64,000 bases of DNA from Nitrospirillum viridazoti CBAmc (GTDB lineage Bacteria > Pseudomonadota > Alphaproteobacteria > Azospirillales > Azospirillaceae), in contig NZ_CP022110.1 in assembly GCF_000730165.1 (NCBI RefSeq), positions 1,247,501 to 1,311,500 on the forward strand, written 5' to 3'. The notes under the pieces are model-generated. The model made no database searches. It was not told where the DNA came from and saw nothing but the letters and a program-made list of their open reading frames with translations. The position numbers and the translations under genes were made by a program. Positions 1 through 8,178 of the stretch are shown here, in pieces (within the stretch, counting starts at the first letter, position 1; each line of letters begins with the position of its first letter).

Positions 1-2
1 CC

Positions 3-431
3 GTGGTCGACCGCCTGGGCGTGGACCGGGTCGACCACGGCTACAGCATCATCGACAATCCCGACCTGATGCGCCGGTACGCCGACCGCCGCATGGTCTT
101 CACGGTGGTGCCGACCAACTCCTACTACCTGCGCACCCTGCCGCGGGAGCGGTGGGCGGCCGAGCATCCCATCCGCCGCATGGCCGCCGCCGGCCTGGCC
201 ATCCACCCCAACACCGACGACCCGACCCTGCACCGGGTGAGCCCGGCCGGGGCGTGGGAGCTGATGTACAGCCACCTGGGCTTCGGCATTCCCGACCTGC
301 GGAACATGATGACCGCCGGCATCGCCGGCAGCTGGGCCGATGCCGGGCAGCGGTCCGCCTGGCGCGTCCAGTGGCCGGCGCTGTTCGACACCCTGGCGGC
401 GGGGCTGGATTGGGAACCTTCGGCCTTATGA
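3..431 (+). CDS. adenosine deaminase family protein (C-terminal part)
   Basis: The gene enters from the left edge, so only its last 142 or so residues are visible. They carry the C-terminal half of the metal-dependent adenosine/adenine deaminase barrel: a DHGYSI segment (catalytic-site His region), a VPTNSYYL segment in the place of the family's CPxSN, and an HPNTDDP motif whose Asp residues bind zinc and act in deamination. The family hydrolyses adenosine or adenine to inosine or hypoxanthine in purine salvage. Which base or nucleoside is used cannot be told from this fragment. The stop overlaps the start of the MmgE/PrpD gene (ATGA), so the two are probably co-transcribed. Confidence 0.85.
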   Translation: MVDRLGVDRVDHGYSIIDNPDLMRRYADRRMVFTVVPTNSYYLRTLPRERWAAEHPIRRMAAAGLAIHPNTDDPTLHRVSPAGAWELMYSHLGFGIPDLRNMMTAGIAGSWADAGQRSAWRVQWPALFDTLAAGLDWEPSAL

Positions 432-1744
432 CCGGCGCCACCCTCCAGGTCATCCGCCTCAGCCGGGCCGCCGCCGCGTCGGTGTCGACCGCGACGGCGG
501 CGATGGTCTGCCGCTGCATCCTGGACTGGTTCGGCCTGGCGATCGCGGGGGCGAACGAACCTGTCTCCCGCACGTTGCGGGCCATCGCCCTCGCGGAAGG
601 CGGGCGGCCTGCCGCCACCGCCATCGGCGGGGGCGAGGAGGTGAGCGTCCGCCAGGCGGCCTTCCTCAACGCCGTGGCGGGGCATGCGCTGGATTATGAC
701 GACGTCTCGCTGGCCATGCATGTCCACCCCACCACCGTCATCCTGCCGCCGCTGCTGGCGCTGGCGGAGGAGCGTGGGCTGGGGGGTAGGGCGGTGATGG
801 CGGCCTTTGTCGCCGGATATGAGGCGGCGGGCATGATCGGGCGCTGGCTGGGGGCGGGTCCCTACGATCGTGGGTTCCATATGACCGGCACCCTGGGCGC
901 CCTGGGAGCCGCCGCCGCCTGCGCGCACCTGCTGGGCCTGGATGAGGAGGCGACTGCCCGCGCCTACGGGCTGGCGGCGTCGCAAGCGGCGGGGCTGAAG
1001 GCGCAATTCGGCACCATGGCCAAGCCCATCCACGCCGGCCGGGCAGCCGAGGCCGGGCTGTGCGCCGCTTTGTGGGCTGAGGCAGGCATTTCCAGCCGCA
1101 CCGACATCCTGGAGGCGCCTCAGGGCTACGCCGCCACCCAATCCGCCATCCCCACCGGCCCCATCACCTGGGACGGCCATGAGCTGGACCGCAATTCCTT
1201 CAAGTACCACGCCTCCTGCTTCGGCACCCATGGCGCCATCGAGGCGATCGCGGCGCTGCGCGCCCAGGGTCTGGAGCCAACGGATGTGCGGCAGGTGTGC
1301 CTGACCGTGGATGCCGGCGCCGACCGCATGTGCAACCTCGCCGCCCCCATGACGGGGACGGAGGCGAAGTTCAGCCTGCGTTTCGTCGCGGCCCTGGCCC
1401 TGTTGGGGGCGGACACCAGCAGGCCCGGGCTGTTCACCGATGCCGTGACGGCCCGGCCGGACCTGGTCGCCCTGCGGGACCGGGTGACGGTAGTGTTCGG
1501 GCCCCGGGACTGGCCGGCCGACCTGACGGCGGTGGATGTCACGCTGGCCGACGGATCGCGCCGCGAGGCGCGCTGCGACACCAGCTTGATCGGCGCCGAT
1601 GACGACCGCCTGCGCGCCAAGTTCCTGCATCTGGCGGGCACGCTACCGGACGGGTACGCGCAGCGCCTGGCCGACCAGGTGGCCGGCATCGGGGCCGTGA
1701 CGGACCTGCGGGCGCTGTGCCGCCTGGCACTGCGGGCGGGGTAG
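428..1744 (+). CDS. MmgE/PrpD family protein
   Basis: This 438-residue protein is of the MmgE/PrpD fold, which includes 2-methylcitrate dehydratase and aconitate-decarboxylase-like enzymes. Typical features are the early HALDYDD segment, a long alpha-helical domain, and the KYHASCFGTHGAIEA stretch corresponding to the family's conserved lysine/histidine region. The ATG at 428 is chosen because it overlaps the upstream deaminase stop by 4 nt and the homologous part begins there; an in-frame extension upstream lies inside the deaminase gene. No prpB/prpC neighbours are present, so a methylcitrate-cycle role is not supported. The substrate is unknown; coupling to a deaminase hints at a catabolic cassette. 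Confidence 0.85.
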   Translation: MTGATLQVIRLSRAAAASVSTATAAMVCRCILDWFGLAIAGANEPVSRTLRAIALAEGGRPAATAIGGGEEVSVRQAAFLNAVAGHALDYDDVSLAMHVHPTTVILPPLLALAEERGLGGRAVMAAFVAGYEAAGMIGRWLGAGPYDRGFHMTGTLGALGAAAACAHLLGLDEEATARAYGLAASQAAGLKAQFGTMAKPIHAGRAAEAGLCAALWAEAGISSRTDILEAPQGYAATQSAIPTGPITWDGHELDRNSFKYHASCFGTHGAIEAIAALRAQGLEPTDVRQVCLTVDAGADRMCNLAAPMTGTEAKFSLRFVAALALLGADTSRPGLFTDAVTARPDLVALRDRVTVVFGPRDWPADLTAVDVTLADGSRREARCDTSLIGADDDRLRAKFLHLAGTLPDGYAQRLADQVAGIGAVTDLRALCRLALRAG

Positions 1745-1906
1745 GGTAGAGGGCTTAGCCTTTTTCAACGAAGGGGCGAAGGGGCCTTATGTCCGCCACA
1801 TTCCGGCGCGCATGATCCTGGCAATCCTGTTCCACGATTCCGGGTGCCAAGCCCCGGGGTGGCGGCCTTGCGCGGTGGGGCGCGGGACCGTTACAGTATT
1901 GCATAA

Positions 1907-4900
1907 ATGGGGGATGAAATGCGCGACAGGCTGATCGGGCGCTGGGGCATGGGTCGTGCGGTCTGGGTGCTGCTGACGCTGGCGGTCTTCCTGGGCCTGC
2001 TGTTCTGGGCGCGCACAGGTGGGGCAACACCAGCGCCGGCCCGGTCCTATAGTCCCGAATTGGTCGCCCGCAATTATATGGCGCCCGGGGGCGCCCAGCC
2101 CACCCATGCGCTGACCATCGGCAACCTGGACATCACGGTGAAGATCATCGGCGGGGTGGCGCACACCACGCTGTCGGCCACTTTCGCCAACCCCACCACG
2201 GCGGCCGTGGAGGGCGATTTCACCCTGGACCTGCCGGCGGGCTCCGTCGTCACCGGTTATGCGCTGGACGTGAACGGCCAGATGGCCGACGGCGTGCTGG
2301 TGGCCAAGCGCGCCGCCACGCTGGCCTATCAGAAGCAGGTACGGCGCGGCGTCGATCCCGGCTTGGCGGAGGTGACGCGCGACAACGCCTTCCGCACCCA
2401 TGTCTTTCCCATCTTCCCCAACCGGGGCCGCACCGTGCGGGTTGAGTTCGCCACCCCCATCGGCACGGACCAGCCCTATACCCTGCCGCTGGTGACCTTG
2501 GACCCGGTGGCCAAGGTCAACCTGCTGGTCATCGATGTCGATGCCGCAGCCGCGCCGGCCCTGGCGGGGCCGGACGGGCTGGACCTGCGCTGGGTCCCCG
2601 GCACGGGTGGGGTGGAGGCGCGGGCCAACGCCAGCGGCGTCACCCTAGGCGGTGCCCTGACCATAGGGGGCATGCCGCCAGCGGCCCCGGTGGTGCTGAC
2701 CCGCCATCACGCCGGCGACACCTTCTTCGAGGTGAACGCAGCCGTGCCCGGCGGCACCGGCGGCGCCAAGCCCACCGGGCGTGTACGCGTCTATTGGGAT
2801 CGGTCGCTGTCGCGGCAGGAGGCGGCGCCGGCGGAACTGGAGCTGTTGCAGCGCTATCTGGCGGCGGTGGGCCCCAAGGTGGTGGATGTGGTGCTGTTCG
2901 CCGACGACACGCCGCGCGTGCTGTCCTTTGGCAGCGCCACGGCGGCGGACGAGGCGGTGGGCGCCCTGCGGGCCGTGAGCTACGGCGGCGCCACCTCCCT
3001 GCAAGGGGTGCTGAAGGCCGCGCCCGCGCCGGCCGACGCCTGTCTGTTCTTCTCCGATGGGCGGGTGACCCTGGATACCTATCAGGCGGAGCGGGTGAAC
3101 TGCCCACTATTCACCCTGTCCAGCGGTGCCGATGCCGACCATGGCTTCCTGGCGGCGCTGGCCCGCAAGTCGGGCGGGGAGCATCTCGATTTGCGGGCGC
3201 GGGGGGCGGACGCCGTGCTGGCCCGCCTGAGCAGCCCGGCCAGCCGCGCCATCGACGTGAAGGCGGCGGACGGCACGGCGCTGGACTTCACGGTGCTGCC
3301 GGCGGCACCCGATTGGGTGCGCGTCGTCGGCCGTGCCCCGCCGTCGCTGGGCGCCGTCAAGGTGACGCTGGCCGATGGGCGCGGCCTGTCCTTCGACCTG
3401 GACGATTTGCCAACGGCGGCGGATGACGCCCTGGGCGCGCTGTGGGCCGCCGACCGCGTGGCGGAGATGACGGCGTCCGACCGGCCGGACCAGAAGGCGG
3501 CCGTGGGCTTCGCCCGGCGCTACGGCGTCGCCGGCGGCGGTGCCGTCTTCCTGGTGCTGGAGCGGCTGCAGGACTATGTCGACGCCGACATCGCCCCGCC
3601 CGACAGCCTGGGCAAGGATCTGCAGAACCAGTTCGCCGCGGCACAGGCCCGCGCCCAGCAGATCAAGGACATCGCCGCCGCCAACCGGCTAGGGCAGGTG
3701 GTCACCGCCTGGCAGGAGCAGAAGGACTGGTGGGCCGGCCGCAAGCCCGCGCCGCCGCCCGCCCCTCCGCCGGCGCCGGCGCCATCCCGCCGAGACACTC
3801 CGCCGCCGCCCGTGGCGAACTCGATAACCACGGCCAAGCCTCCGATTGTGGCGCCGCCGCCGGCCCCCATCGTGGCGCCACCTGCCCCACCACCACAGGC
3901 GGTGCGACCACCGGCTTTCGCACCGCCGGTGGAGGTCAACATCGAAACCCCGCCGCCGCCGGTGGTGGCGTCCTCCTCGTCGGCTGGGCCCGCGCCCAGG
4001 GCACCCATTGCCGGCCGCGCGGCGGACCAGGTGGTCGTTACCGGCAGCCGCGCGAATGGCCAATCCGGTGGCGACAGCGCCGGCGTCATCGAGGTCGCGC
4101 CGTGGGACCCCAACCGTCCGTATATTCGCGAGATCAAGGAGCATCTGGCCGATGCCGAGGAGTTCCGGGCGGCGGTCACTGCCCAGGCCGCCCGTTACGG
4201 CAGCCTGCCGGCATTTTACCTGGACGTGGCGGAGCTGCTGTTCCGCAACGGCAAGGCGGCCGAGGCGGCGTCCATGGCGCTGAGCGCCCTGGAACTGCCC
4301 AGTGCCGACACCGGCACCCTGATCATCGTGGCCGACGACCTGATGCGCTTCGGGCAAGAGGACCGCGCCATCTGGCTGTATGAGAAGGTGCTGTACCTGG
4401 ATGGCGACCGGCCGCAGCCCCGGCGCAGCCTGGCCCTGGCGCTTATCGAGCGCGCGGAACGGGCGGCCAAGCGTGGCGCCCCGGCGGCGTCGGTGCGGGC
4501 GGATTACGAACGGGCCATGCGGCTGCTGAACGAGGTCATCACCCGCACCTGGTCGCCGGCCTACACCGGCATCGAGATGGTGGCCCTGATGGAGGCCAAC
4601 CGCATCCTGCCGCGCCTGGAAAAGCTGGGCGTGCGCGACATCCCGCTGGACCCGCGCCTGCGGGACAAGCTGGACGTGGATCTGCGCGTGGTCCTGGAAT
4701 GGAACGTGGACGCCACGGACATGGACTTGTGGGTGGATGAGCCCTCGGGCGAGCGCGCCATCTACAGCCATCCCCGCACCGCCATCGGTGGACGGCTGTC
4801 GCATGACATGACCCAGGGCTATGGGCCGGAGGAGTATCTGCTGCGCCGGGCGCCGAATGGCGAATACACCATCAGCGCCAACATCTATCGCACCGACCGC

Positions 4901-5080
4901 CTGAACCCGAACGGGCCCATCACCGTGCGCGCCCATCTCTACCGCAACTACCAGCGGGCGGCGGAGGAGGTGCGGGTGATGCAGATCGAGCTGAAGCCGG
5001 GCGAGGATGGCACGCGCGTGGTGGGCCGGGTGACTATGGGAGGCGGCGCGGCCGCGGCGGGCGCGTCACAAGGGCCCTGA
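1907..5080 (+). CDS. VIT-domain / DUF2135 membrane-anchored protein
   Basis: A 1057-residue protein with an N-terminal membrane segment (about residues 15-35). A VIT (vault/inter-alpha-trypsin) domain follows at about 60-200, with the typical RRGVDPGLAEVT and VFPIFPN motifs. Next come a VWA-like region without a clear MIDAS, a long Pro/Ala-rich linker (about 610-700), a TPR-like helical region, and a C-terminal DUF2135-like domain (VLEWNVDATDMDLWVDEPSG). The linker contains QVVVTGSRANGQ. The product is probably anchored in the inner membrane with its bulk in the periplasm. The start could also be the ATG at 1919. Its stop abuts the stop of the convergent SDR gene. Molecular function is unknown. 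Confidence 0.8.
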   Translation: MGDEMRDRLIGRWGMGRAVWVLLTLAVFLGLLFWARTGGATPAPARSYSPELVARNYMAPGGAQPTHALTIGNLDITVKIIGGVAHTTLSATFANPTTAAVEGDFTLDLPAGSVVTGYALDVNGQMADGVLVAKRAATLAYQKQVRRGVDPGLAEVTRDNAFRTHVFPIFPNRGRTVRVEFATPIGTDQPYTLPLVTLDPVAKVNLLVIDVDAAAAPALAGPDGLDLRWVPGTGGVEARANASGVTLGGALTIGGMPPAAPVVLTRHHAGDTFFEVNAAVPGGTGGAKPTGRVRVYWDRSLSRQEAAPAELELLQRYLAAVGPKVVDVVLFADDTPRVLSFGSATAADEAVGALRAVSYGGATSLQGVLKAAPAPADACLFFSDGRVTLDTYQAERVNCPLFTLSSGADADHGFLAALARKSGGEHLDLRARGADAVLARLSSPASRAIDVKAADGTALDFTVLPAAPDWVRVVGRAPPSLGAVKVTLADGRGLSFDLDDLPTAADDALGALWAADRVAEMTASDRPDQKAAVGFARRYGVAGGGAVFLVLERLQDYVDADIAPPDSLGKDLQNQFAAAQARAQQIKDIAAANRLGQVVTAWQEQKDWWAGRKPAPPPAPPPAPAPSRRDTPPPPVANSITTAKPPIVAPPPAPIVAPPAPPPQAVRPPAFAPPVEVNIETPPPPVVASSSSAGPAPRAPIAGRAADQVVVTGSRANGQSGGDSAGVIEVAPWDPNRPYIREIKEHLADAEEFRAAVTAQAARYGSLPAFYLDVAELLFRNGKAAEAASMALSALELPSADTGTLIIVADDLMRFGQEDRAIWLYEKVLYLDGDRPQPRRSLALALIERAERAAKRGAPAASVRADYERAMRLLNEVITRTWSPAYTGIEMVALMEANRILPRLEKLGVRDIPLDPRLRDKLDVDLRVVLEWNVDATDMDLWVDEPSGERAIYSHPRTAIGGRLSHDMTQGYGPEEYLLRRAPNGEYTISANIYRTDRLNPNGPITVRAHLYRNYQRAAEEVRVMQIELKPGEDGTRVVGRVTMGGGAAAAGASQGP

Positions 5081-6154
5081 TCAGGGGATCAGCCGGTGGG
5101 CCCGCAGCTCGCCGAACAGATCGAAAAAGGCGTCGTCCGTGGCCTGATAGGCGGTGAAGCCCAGGCGGCGGCTTTTGGACATGTCGGTCACCACCTCGAT
5201 GGGACGGCCCAGGTCGGCGTCCGTGTGCCAGGGACTTGCCAGGCGGGCGAGGTCGGGCTCCACCAAGCCGAGGCGCCGGGCCAGCGCGGCCCACAGGGGC
5301 GCGTCGTCCGCCATCTGCCGTTCCAGGGGTAGGATGCCGCCCGCGTCCTCCGCCGTAAAGGGCGCGGGTTCCAGCCCAAACCATTGGGCAATGCGGGCCC
5401 ACATCCATTTCCAGCGGAAAATGTCGCCGTTGACAACGTTGAAGGCTTGGTCGAAGGCTCCCGGCGTGGTGGCCGCCCACAGCAGGTGGCGGGCCAGAAG
5501 GCGGGCATCCGTCATATCGGTCAGGCCGTGCCACTGCACGGGCGACCCGGGGAAGTGGAAGGGCCGTCCCGTCTCGCGACACAGGGTGGCATAGGCCGCC
5601 AGGGTGGTGCCCATATTCATGGCGTTCCCCACCGCCTGGCCGATGATGGTGTGCGGGCGATGCACGCTCCAGCGGAAGCCGTCGCGCGCGGCGGCAGCGA
5701 ACACCGCATCCTCCTGGGCGTAATAGAAGTTGTCCACGTCCAGCCGGCCCTGATCTTCCCGGAAGGGCGTCTGGGGCAGGGTGCCCTTGCCGTAGGCCTC
5801 GAACGGCCCCAGGTAGTGCTTCAGCCCCGTCACCAGGCCTACGTGCCGCACCGTCCCGGCGGGACGCACGGCGTCCAGCACGGCGCGCACCATGGTGCCG
5901 TTGACGCGGATATTCTCCGCTTCCGTCGCCTGTCGGCTCCAGGTGCAGAGGAAGACGTGGGAAGGGCGGACGGGGGCGAGTGTCCGGGCCAGGCCGTCTA
6001 CATCCCGCAGGTCCGCCGTCACCGGCGTCACGCCGAGCTGGGTTGTCGCATGGCGTGACAGGCCGGCCACCTGCCACCCTTCCTTTACCAGCAGGGACGC
6101 CAGCGCCCTACCCACGATGCCGGTGACGCCGACCACCAATGCCGACTGTGTCAT
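5081..6154 (-). CDS. SDR family oxidoreductase (PRISE-like)
   Basis: A 357-residue NAD(P)-dependent extended short-chain dehydrogenase. The N-terminus has the Rossmann signature GVTGIVGRALASLL. The middle part (HVGLVTGLKHYLGPFEAY, NFYYAQEDAVF, WSVHRPHTIIG) resembles the progesterone 5-beta-reductase/iridoid synthase (PRISE) group of enone reductases; the true substrate cannot be read from sequence. The ATG at 6154 is chosen because the Rossmann fold begins immediately after it. The gene is divergent from an HxlR regulator across a 119-bp spacer, a common arrangement in which the regulator controls the reductase, often in response to electrophiles. Confidence 0.85.
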   Translation of the reverse strand: MTQSALVVGVTGIVGRALASLLVKEGWQVAGLSRHATTQLGVTPVTADLRDVDGLARTLAPVRPSHVFLCTWSRQATEAENIRVNGTMVRAVLDAVRPAGTVRHVGLVTGLKHYLGPFEAYGKGTLPQTPFREDQGRLDVDNFYYAQEDAVFAAAARDGFRWSVHRPHTIIGQAVGNAMNMGTTLAAYATLCRETGRPFHFPGSPVQWHGLTDMTDARLLARHLLWAATTPGAFDQAFNVVNGDIFRWKWMWARIAQWFGLEPAPFTAEDAGGILPLERQMADDAPLWAALARRLGLVEPDLARLASPWHTDADLGRPIEVVTDMSKSRRLGFTAYQATDDAFFDLFGELRAHRLIP

Positions 6155-6165
6155 ATCCCAAGCTC

Positions 6166-6195
6166 CGTTTCCTGTTGGCGCGTTTCCTGTTAACG
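6166..6195. repeat. tandem 15-bp repeat in SDR/hxlR divergent promoter
   Basis: Two adjacent 15-bp copies, CGTTTCCTGTTGGCG and CGTTTCCTGTTAACG, match at 13 of 15 positions and sit between the divergent SDR and HxlR genes, 12 bp from the SDR start codon. Direct repeats in this position are plausible HxlR operator half-sites. That role is inferred from location only. Confidence 0.55.
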
Positions 6196-6273
6196 GAAGG
6201 CAGGCTAGGCCGATGCGCCCAGGGCGTCCAGACGGCACCAAATGGGGACATAGGCACCAGAAGGTATCCAGAG

Positions 6274-6660
6274 ATGATGAGTGGGACTTCAGAGGATGAC
6301 TGGCGGGAAGATTGCGCGCCCCGCCGCGTGATCGAAATCTTCGCCACCAAATGGACGAGCATGGTCCTGCACACGCTGTACGCCCTGCACGACGGTCGTG
6401 CCCGCGCCGGCGTGCTGCACCGCAGCCTGCCCGGCATTTCCAAGAAGATGTTGACGCAGACCCTGCGCGAGATGGAGGAAAGCGGGCTGCTGGAGCGGCG
6501 GGTGCACGACACCCTGCCGCCCAGCGTGGACTACGGTTTGACAGCGCTGGGCCGCCGCTTCGTGGAACCGGTGGAGATGCTGTACGACTGGGGCCGCCGC
6601 AACGCCGACGCGCTGGACGCCCTTAAGCCCCGCGCCACCTCTCGCCGGCGCGCCGGCTAG
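6274..6660 (+). CDS. HxlR-family winged-helix transcriptional regulator
   Basis: A 128-residue protein of the HxlR type (DUF24 winged helix). Visible features are the IEIFATKWTSMVLHTLYA helix, the recognition region LPGISKKMLTQTLREMEESGLL, and the wing DTLPPSVDYGLTALGRRF. Cys14 near the N-terminus (DCAPRR) is at the position of the redox- or electrophile-sensing cysteine in HypR/YodB-type members, so thiol sensing is possible. The start is at the ATG-ATG pair 6274/6277. It is transcribed divergently from the SDR gene and probably regulates it, and perhaps itself, through the spacer repeat. Confidence 0.88.
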   Translation: MMSGTSEDDWREDCAPRRVIEIFATKWTSMVLHTLYALHDGRARAGVLHRSLPGISKKMLTQTLREMEESGLLERRVHDTLPPSVDYGLTALGRRFVEPVEMLYDWGRRNADALDALKPRATSRRRAG

Positions 6661-6879
6661 CGTTTCCCCTGCAGCAGCAGGCTGCCGGCGGCACAGCCAG
6701 CATGACCAGGCCCGTACCGCCCCAGCATCTCGCGCAATTCCTTCCGTGCGGGCTCCTCCAGCAGGTTGGCGCGCGCCCAGAGGCGGCGGGGAATAGGCGG
6801 GCATGCCAAATACGAGGGACGACCGGGCGGCATCATATCCGATAAGGGGCATCCGTCCTTTGCCTTGAGGAGTGCCGCC

Positions 6880-7260
6880 ATGCCCCCGATCGTTCCATCT
6901 TCGCCCCTGACGCCCGAGCAGGTGGTGGAGGGCCAGTTGCGCGCCTACAACGCCAAGGATATCGACACCTTCATGGCCTATTGGGCCGAGGACGCGCGCA
7001 TTTACCAGCATCCCGACACCCTGCTGGCCAGCGGTGTGGAGGCGATACGGGCACGCCACATCGTCCGGTTCCAGGAACCGAACCTGCACGGCCGGCTGCT
7101 GCACCGCGTGGCGGTGGGCGCCACCGTGGTGGACCATGAGGTGGTGACCCGCACGTTTCCGGAAGGACCCGGCACGGTGGAGGTCATCGGCATCTATGAG
7201 GTGACGGGTGGCCGCATCAGCCGCGCCTGGTTCACCTTGGGAACGCCTGTATTAAGCTAA
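6880..7260 (+). CDS. NTF2-like / SnoaL-like protein
   Basis: A 126-residue single-domain protein of the NTF2-like alpha+beta cone fold. The N-terminal helix VVEGQLRAYNAKDIDTFMAYWAEDARI is characteristic of SnoaL/steroid-isomerase-like polypeptides, followed by curved strands ending in VEVIGIYEVTGGRISRAWF. Such proteins bind small hydrophobic ligands, and some are isomerases or hydrolases; no specific catalytic set can be assigned. The ATG at 6880 follows TTGAGGAG, a good ribosome binding site. The 220 bp before it carry no supported gene. Confidence 0.8.
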   Translation: MPPIVPSSPLTPEQVVEGQLRAYNAKDIDTFMAYWAEDARIYQHPDTLLASGVEAIRARHIVRFQEPNLHGRLLHRVAVGATVVDHEVVTRTFPEGPGTVEVIGIYEVTGGRISRAWFTLGTPVLS

Positions 7261-7301
7261 AAGAATTTGGCATTACTGCATCAATAAAGGAAACCTGGGC
7301 C

Positions 7302-7661
7302 GTGGCCGTCACCCTCTATGGCATCAAGAACTGCGACACCATGAAGAAGGCCCGCGACTGGCTGGCCCGGCGCGGCATCGACTACGCTTTCCATGACTAC
7401 AAGGCCATGGGCATCGATCCGGACCGGCTACAGGCGTGGTGCGCCGCGCTGGGCTGGGAAACGGTGCTGAACCGTGCCGGCACCACCTTCCGGGCGCTGC
7501 CCGACGCCGACCGCCAAGACCTCGACGCCGCCAAGGCGGTGTCCCTGATGGCGGCCCAGCCGTCCATGATCAAGCGCCCGATTCTGGACCTGGACGGTGG
7601 GCTGATGGCCGGTTTCAAACCCGAGCGGTATGAAGAGGCGTTCGCCCGCGTTGGGCGCTGA
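7302..7661 (+). CDS. ArsC/Spx-family (YffB-like) thioredoxin-fold protein
   Basis: A 119-residue thioredoxin-fold protein of the ArsC/Spx/YffB superfamily. It begins TLYGIKNCDTMKKAR, with one cysteine in the position used by ArsC, and has the family's cis-Pro-containing PSMIKRPILD segment. It matches YffB-like proteins better than true glutaredoxin-coupled arsenate reductases. No ars genes are adjacent, so arsenate resistance is not supported. The start is GTG at 7302, preceded by AAAGGAA. A hairpin follows the stop. Confidence 0.85.
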   Translation: MAVTLYGIKNCDTMKKARDWLARRGIDYAFHDYKAMGIDPDRLQAWCAALGWETVLNRAGTTFRALPDADRQDLDAAKAVSLMAAQPSMIKRPILDLDGGLMAGFKPERYEEAFARVGR

Positions 7662-7668
7662 ACCCATT

Positions 7669-7700
7669 CCTGGGGGCTTGGACATAATCCAGCCCCCAGG
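7669..7700 (+). terminator. hairpin after the ArsC-like gene
   Basis: CCTGGGGGCT at 7669-7678 pairs with AGCCCCCAGG at 7691-7700. The pairing can extend inwards (TGGA/TCC with a bulge). It lies 7 bp after the stop. Only a weak T stretch follows, so termination is probable rather than certain. Confidence 0.5.
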
Positions 7701-7732
7701 GATTGAATGTTCTTACGGCGAGTCCAAAAAAG

Positions 7733-7747
7733 GAACATGATGAGAAC
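7733..7747. promoter_or_regulatory. LexA/SOS-type box 1 (GAAC-N7-GAAC)
   Basis: The sequence is GAAC-ATGATGA-GAAC, an exact match to the alphaproteobacterial LexA operator (GTTC-N7-GTTC) read on the other strand. It lies 103 bp upstream of the 64-aa gene at 7850. LexA binding is inferred from the match. Confidence 0.65.
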
Positions 7748-7760
7748 ATTTCCGCTTGTA

Positions 7761-7775
7761 GTTCCTGGAACGTTC
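7761..7775. promoter_or_regulatory. LexA/SOS-type box 2 (GTTC-N7-GTTC)
   Basis: The sequence is GTTC-CTGGAAC-GTTC, a second exact match to the alphaproteobacterial LexA operator, 13 bp after box 1. The only gene that could read from this spacer is the small one at 7850. Two perfect boxes this close are unlikely by chance. Confidence 0.65.
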
Positions 7776-7849
7776 TGGCAACACTAAGCCCATGAACAGC
7801 CGGACGTGAGAGTATGCCGGCTCCGGATAGACAAACGGTGGAGGGGTAA

Positions 7850-8044
7850 ATGGCGTACATTGCGGTCCACGACACGATGCACGGTGTCGGCTTTGCCCCG
7901 AAATCCACGCTGCTGAGCCGCCGCGCCTTGGGCCGGGCCGGTGCGAATGGCGGGCGCCTGGTGCGGGACTTCCTGGCGCTGGCCAGCCTGTTCGCCACCC
8001 TTTACGGCGCCGTGCTGATCCTGGGCGCCACCATGGGCGGCTGA
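7850..8044 (+). CDS. small single-pass membrane protein, putative SOS-regulated
   Basis: A 64-residue protein I do not recognise. The first 40 residues are polar and basic (LLSRRALGRAGANGGR); residues about 42-62 (FLALASLFATLYGAVLILGA) form one hydrophobic helix at the C-terminus. The ATG follows GGAGGGG at short spacing. Codon usage matches neighbouring genes, and a strong terminator follows. Two LexA-type boxes upstream suggest DNA-damage induction. Size, topology and regulation recall SOS-induced membrane division inhibitors such as Caulobacter SidA, but no sequence similarity is claimed. Confidence 0.6.
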   Translation: MAYIAVHDTMHGVGFAPKSTLLSRRALGRAGANGGRLVRDFLALASLFATLYGAVLILGATMGG

Positions 8045-8091
8045 CGCTGCAACCCCTTTCGGGCTGCTGCTCCTTGCGGCGGTCCAAATGC

Positions 8092-8128
8092 AAACACCCC
8101 GCCCGAGGAGACCCGGGCGGGGTGTTTT
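8092..8128. terminator. bidirectional Rho-independent terminator
   Basis: A perfect 14-bp stem (8092-8105 with 8114-8127) has an 8-nt loop, with T residues on the right side and A residues on the left. It sits between the convergent 64-aa gene and the HTH gene and can end transcription from both. Confidence 0.85.
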
Positions 8129-8178
8129 CGCATTCAGTGCAAGCGAGTGCTGAAAGCCGGGGCATAAGCCCCAGCAAT

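Noticed and set aside
125-1630. A 501-codon minus-strand open frame opposite the MmgE/PrpD gene
   Set aside because: The plus-strand gene has clear family motifs; the reverse frame has none.
6657-6881. A 74-codon minus-strand frame between hxlR and the NTF2-like gene
   Set aside because: It looks partly protein-like but has no ribosome binding site or recognisable motif; at most a remnant.
7302-7661. Arsenate reductase (arsC) for the thioredoxin-fold gene
   Set aside because: No ars neighbours, and the sequence is closer to YffB-like proteins.
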